Below, piece by piece: positions 58,850 through 64,000 of a stretch of 64,000 nt of DNA. This DNA comes from Typhlomys cinereus. Its lineage: Eukaryota; Chordata; Mammalia; Rodentia; Platacanthomyidae. How positions within the stretch are numbered: position 1 is the stretch's first letter; the number at the start of each line of letters is the position of its first letter. Below the pieces are notes generated by a model that was given only the letters and a program-made list of their open reading frames with translations, ran no database searches and was not told where the DNA came from. The DNA is taken from assembly GCA_023101885.1 (NCBI GenBank), contig JALPQD010000223.1:3583866-3647865 (forward strand), given 5' to 3'. Made by a program: the position numbers and the translations under genes.

Positions 58850-61800
58850 CTGGAGTATAGAGCAGTATTTATCATGAGCAAAGATCTGTACTCATTTCCA
58901 GAACCAGAAAAAAATTGAGTTGGAAAGGAGAATTATGTTAAAAGAAACTTAGCATAAATATATTTGTAAAGTATTCAACAATGATTGTATATTATTATAA
59001 TTATTGAAAACTATATCACATTATAGAAAGTGTGTGGGGGTTTTGCCCTTTTCATGTTATGTATATGAAAGAAATCACATGACCCCAAGTGTTCATCGAT
59101 GACTTTGTAGATACTTAAAATTTCCATTGGCCATGTATGTATAGACACATCTGTCAACAGAAGTTCATTGTGGAAGGTAAACAACATATTCCATTATGGT
59201 TTGCTTTGTGTTTTAACACTCCAGGGTCGAACAATGCATACAGAGAAGAAGGCTGATATCACTTATCACTTTTTAAAAATTTCTTTTACAGGGAAAAAAG
59301 TAAAAAAAACAAAACAACTAAGCATCAGGTTAAATGAAAAGACAGTCAATTCTGAGCAACAGTCATTAATTGAAAAGGGAGGGTATCTCTGCAGGAAAAT
59401 TACAATGCCTGTGCTATATGAAGGAAGTATTTTCAAAGGAAATGTATGTAAGCATCTATAAAGGCTGGACTTTGAGGGCTGCCTTGCCTCGATATAAAAA
59501 TAGATGGTTAAAATACAAAATCGATTCTAATGGCAAGCAGCTCATTGCACAGACCATGCCTAGGATATCAGGGAAATCCGAAGATCTGATTTAGTGGCAC
59601 CTTGGGAGTAGACAGACCTAAAACCCTCCAATAACCTTGGAAATCTCTACTTTCTGTAGAAAATAATTCAGAGCCCAACCAGCTCCCTGAGAGTACAGTG
59701 ATCAGAAGCACCATTTTCTTAGGTCCAGGTCATCCTCTCTAAGCAGCAAGCTATATGAGAGAGATTCGTGGGGTAGGTCCCCCTAAGGAACCTTATTTTC
59801 CCAGTCAGGGCTCCCTTCTCCCAGGGTCTGGCCTTTGGGAGGCTGATAGAACTCACAGGTTTGATGCTGACTTCCCGACATCAATACCATCTATCCTCGA
59901 GTGCATGCATGCTCATGTTCATGACATCTCACACACCCATAAACATACAATCATGCTTAGATGTATCTAAAGTCTTATATACTCATTCATGCATGATAGC
60001 AAGTTCTAATGTCCAGGCTAGCATCTTTGGGCCCACAGAGGTGTGGAAAACAGCAAAAAGTGGAACATGGAAAGCTACTCCAAAATCCCCTGCCTGGCTC
60101 AGCTGTGAAGACAACAGTGGAGAAAGGGGCCACGTGGCGCTTCTGTAAGTAGGTCCAGGCCTCAGAGCAGCAGTAGTCTGTACCCTGAGTTCCAGCTGCC
60201 CTTGGACTCAAGCCTGAAAGCTGTACATACAATGTAAGGAGAGGCCGCAGAAGGGCCAGCATGACCACGTTGGGAGCCCCTCAGCTGCTCTGCGTGCCTC
60301 TGAGGGCTGCGTGCAAAGGTTCCACAAAGGCGTTAGGTGAGCATCAGCAATGTGTAGTGGGAAGGACTGCCTAGCCCAGTGGCTTGGGATGGGGAGCAGG
60401 TGAGCAGGTGACCCAAGCCCAAGGTCAGGTATCAGGCAGTCATGAGGAGATGGGGGTGTTAGTCCCTAAACTTTCATAGCGCATCCCACTAGTCTCAGGT
60501 GACCACCAATGTAACTCTTCCAACATTCTCATAAGCTGCTGCCCAAGGAGAAGAAAAAGACTTCTAGGAGCAATGGTAGAGGGGAAGAATAAGGAAGAGG
60601 AAAGACTGTAGGGATGCTGCAGAGTGGTCCGACTCAAGGACCACTCCCAAAGGCTCCTCCTCCAACACACTGAAAGCTCCTTGTGAAATCCAGCACTAGC
60701 TAGTAATAAGCAAATCTGAAACATGCCCAGAAAGGTGCCAGGTGCTTCCAATAGAGATACCTGTGTTCGGTGATGAACCAAAAAAAAAAAAAAAATCTTC
60801 AAAACAACTTTCAGACTGGTAGGGATGGAGATTCACATCAAATCCCCGAGACCTATGATGAGACACTACATCAGCTTTGTGGGAGCTGAGCCATTCCTGC
60901 ACAGGGGAACAGACATCACTGCAGACAGGCCCTGCCTGAAAAGTCAGACATTGGCTCCAGGTCCACACCATCCTGGCCAACACCTCATGCTTGTTCTTCT
61001 TCCATCTGTTTTCCAAGGAGATTTCTTGAACTGGGGACCTCGTGCACAAAACTTGTTAATCCTGCTGGAAACTGAGCTCAACCTTCAAATGCTAGCACCC
61101 CCTCTCAGATACTCAAAAATAAAATAGGTGCGATTTTGGATATTCGAGGTCTGCCAAGACACAAGAAAAGTGTCTTTCCCTGTTAAAACGTGAGTCACTT
61201 TACAAATGCAACTACTGGGTACCCAAGTGTTCTATTTCTTTCTGGTGAGGAAGAAAGAACCCGGTAGCTCCTTAGAGTCTGAGGTGTGTGCATTAATGTA
61301 ACACACAGGAGGAAAAAACTGACAGTTTTTGGTCTTTAGATGGCATTCTGCCCTCTGGCCACAGAGAAAGAACACATGCTCCTTGGAGCTTCCGGGAGGC
61401 TGCCAGCAACCCTTCACTGATCAATAAGAAGTTCTAATCTGTTTTCTTTTTTCTTTTGTCCCCCACCCCCCTGCTTTATTTATTTAAAAAAACTTAATTA
61501 TTACCAAGAAAAAATTAAAATAGAAGTAAATGGCAAGCTTACTTTCTAATCCTTTAAATGTCTAGAGAGGGAGGTCATCAGGAGGGCAGGGTTAAGTCTG
61601 GGGGGTTCACAGCCTCAATGTCCAGCACTTTCCTTGGTAAGCGGAGGTAAAGTAAAGAATTCCCTGGGTGGCTTCCTGATCTAGATACTCCTTTTCTCTT
61701 TACAACTATCGACGACTATCCCTCTTCCCACCTACTGGCTGCTGGATTATGCACTGGAAGGGGGATGGCCTAGAGCCTTTTGGTTGCAGACACTGAGAAG

Positions 61801-62758
61801 GCGGAAGACTAGTTTGACCCTGTATTGTACCTACAGAGGGTCAGGGTTAACAACCACCTCCAGCTGCCTGACAGGCATCTCCTTTATGCACAATTCAGTA
61901 CACCGCTAAAAAAAAAGTCTATGTGTGACTGGAGAATGCAACAGTCTCTTGCTTGGGCAGACTCCTACTACCCAAATTCCAGCTAGCAGATAATTCAGAT
62001 TGTACGCCTCAGATCTGAAATTGGGAGTTCTGAGCTATGACATCCAGGGCGGTGTACGTCTAATTAAAAGCATAGTAACTATTTATAGCAGTTGCACTGC
62101 ATTAGATATTTTAAGTAATTATTTAAGTATATAGTAAGTTGTATGCAGATGTCATACCTTTTTATGCAAGGGATTTGAGCAGCCAGATTTTTATTACACA
62201 TAAGAACAGCTCAGAACCAATCCTGTACAACTGCCAAGAGATCACTTTATGTTCTATGGATAACCTTTTTAAGGCTATCAGTTTAAGATTCATAACTACA
62301 ATATATTCAAGGTTCCCAAATTTTAAAGACATTTTTTCATAGTTAGTATGAGACATAATTGTGTTAGATCCAACTAAATAATTACCTTAATACAGCTTTT
62401 TATCAGAGCAATTGACAGTGAAATCCACTATCTCAGACATCTGGCTCTTTTTTATGTGGACTCTTCTGGCTGGGACTGTATAAATGTTATACCACTGCCT
62501 AAGTTATAATTTTTGAGCTATTATATGCTTACCGAATCTGAAGAAGGTTGCTAATTTTCTGTCTGCTGCTCGGGAACTTGAAAATCCAGGCAGTTGACAA
62601 GTATGCAGTTGTACCTTACCTTTCCTACTAGAAAGATAAGGAAATGGCCCAAGTTTCATTAGAAAGTGGACTAAAAAGCAAAAATTATTTTCAAATGAAT
62701 AATATTCTACTCACATACATGCTCCATCTTCATACTTTCTCTCTCTCTCTCTCTCTTT

Positions 62759-62806
<48 letters not shown>

Positions 62807-63049
62807 CAGATTTCATATTTCATACGCAAATAAAGGAATGTGTGCATATTTTGTTTTTTTCTGGTTTTGCAAAATAAGCACACAGAGGAAGAGGTTATGA
62901 ATTTGGTGGGAAAAAATGAGAATGAATTTGGTGGAAAGGTTCAGTGTTGAAGTTGGTGACTTGTCTTGGGCATGAAGTACCCAGATGGTACACTAAAATA
63001 TGGAAATCCCCATTCATTATTTATAGCCAGTATCACAAGCCAATTTTAC
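58850..63049. other. No identified gene; microsatellite near the end
   Basis: Short frames only, none recognised (97 codons plus at 59168-59461; 120 codons minus at 60440-60802, partly across poly-A). Sequence looks like unique intergenic or intronic DNA. Given the candidate exon that follows on the minus strand, it could be intron. Confidence 0.4.
62737..62804 (+). repeat. (CT)n-(CA)n compound microsatellite
   Basis: CT repeat (62737-62760) followed directly by a pure CA repeat (62761-62804). Confidence 0.95.
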
Positions 63050-63162
63050 CTTGCGAGTTATCTACTTGCAGTCTGCATGTTTGATCCAGAAGTCTTTGAA
63101 TAGCTTCCTGCTTTGAATATTGTTCTGTCCAGAAAGGCTCATCAAAGTCTGAGAAAGTTTCA
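63050..63162 (-). other. Candidate internal exon of an unidentified gene
   Basis: On the minus strand a 113-bp block follows TTATTTTCTGGATTCTAG and precedes GTAAAAT. One frame is open throughout and gives a plausible soluble, helical segment including FSDFDEPFWTEQYSKQEAI and RLLDQTCRLQ. It has no similarity to the repeats in the window. Length 113 is not a multiple of three, so neighbouring exons would have to compensate. I do not recognise the gene; partner exons would lie beyond 64000 or within the preceding stretch. Confidence 0.45.
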
Positions 63163-64000
63163 CTAGAATCCAGAAAATAAATTAGCAGTGAAATGTAGTC
63201 ATTGAAGCAAGTTACTAAACAAAAATATTTTGTATTCTTTTCTATACAACCACAGAAACAAGAATCTATGTGCCCAAATCTTACTAGATATTAGTTAAAC
63301 AAGATTTGGGGTAATCAGGAATCTGTGAATATTTATTTACAAATCCTTCTACACCTCTTAGACAGTCATAGAAATGCTAATATTCTTAGTAAGTGTGAAC
63401 AGTTTTCGCTTCTTGTGATTTTAATTGTATGTAAGTACAGAAGGAGGTTGGGGAACAGCTGTTTCTAGTCTATCTCTCATCTAATACAGTTCTGAACTAA
63501 GGAGTCTACTGCCTAGTCAGCTATTTGGAAGCTTCTTTTCACTTTCCTGCAGTGCCACCTTTTGGCTAAACATATAAAAAGTTCAATTAGGTACAATCAA
63601 CAAAGATAAATGTTAGGCAAGGACCGAGAGGCTCAGAAATATAGCATTAAGCAGAGTCAAGGCAGCCTTGCCTCTGTAAAGTAGTCGTTCATTAAAGATA
63701 GGCAAACATCAATCAAATAAGCACAAATAATTAAATGAATAAAGTATATATGCAAGAAGTAGTAGTCATTATGGAATCTTGTAGCCAACCAAAGGAGAAG
63801 GAAGACACATCTAGAGCAGGTAGTACATTTTGTATTTTGAAGCGTGAATATGATGTGTATTACCTGTTATTCCATGAGAGCAAGGATTGTTCTTGCTCTG
63901 TTTGCATCCATAGGACTAAAAACAGGACAGTCTATAGTAGATGCTGTTTATCTTTCTTATTCGTTGAATAAACAATTTGTCTAAGTGAAATGACAATTTG
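63163..64000. other. No identified gene
   Basis: A/T-rich DNA with no long frames except an accidental-looking one of 78 codons at 63735-63971. No repeat recognised. Confidence 0.4.

Overview
The window looks like mammalian nuclear DNA from a rodent, probably a muroid that is neither mouse nor rat. I infer this from an IAP-type provirus with a tRNA-Phe primer site, B2/B3-like SINEs, several ages of L1 including old Lx-type 3' ends, and a decayed kinase resembling the rodent sperm motility kinases (SMOK). There are no operons, no prokaryotic genes and no CRISPR array. Most open frames are repeat-derived or accidental.

Layout. 1-1404: 5' part of an IAP-like provirus on the minus strand (LTR, primer site, frameshifted gag). 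1505-6107: left arm of a large inverted duplication whose right arm is 31283-36054, about 95% identical in a stretch compared by eye. 7981-11042: a SMOK-like kinase pseudogene (minus) that grades into a tandem array of kinase N-lobe fragments joined to the 5' end of an LTR. 11043-15129: a non-autonomous class II endogenous retrovirus inserted into that array with a 6-bp target duplication and an apparent tRNA-Arg primer site. 15130-15558: the rest of the interrupted array and its terminal LTR. 19148-21465: truncated L1.

25811-28118: a textbook processed retrocopy of syntaxin-12 mRNA (STX12), with 5' UTR, an uninterrupted 274-residue frame, a long 3' UTR, a poly(A) tail and 13-bp target duplications. 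It sits inside the first of three diverged tandem units (about 25390-31282), the second and third of which are separated by an old L1 tail. It is the only complete, intact protein-coding frame of a known host protein in the window.

31283-36054: right arm, carrying a private 209-bp L1 insertion. 36055-41670: a 5'-truncated, multiply broken L1 that starts exactly where the right arm ends. 41866-47196: two 210-220 bp direct repeats about 5.1 kb apart that may be LTRs of an old provirus. 47197-64000: mostly unannotated sequence with SINEs, microsatellites, a solo class I LTR (52297-52872), old L1 3' ends, and one candidate internal exon on the minus strand (63050-63162).

The genes do not form a pathway. 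The interest lies in genome dynamics: layered transposition, retroposition, inverted duplication and chimeric array growth. I did not find a convincing undescribed multi-gene system. The best leads are the intact STX12 retrogene, the kinase/LTR chimeric array with its nested provirus, and paired candidate exons kept in both arms of the inverted duplication.
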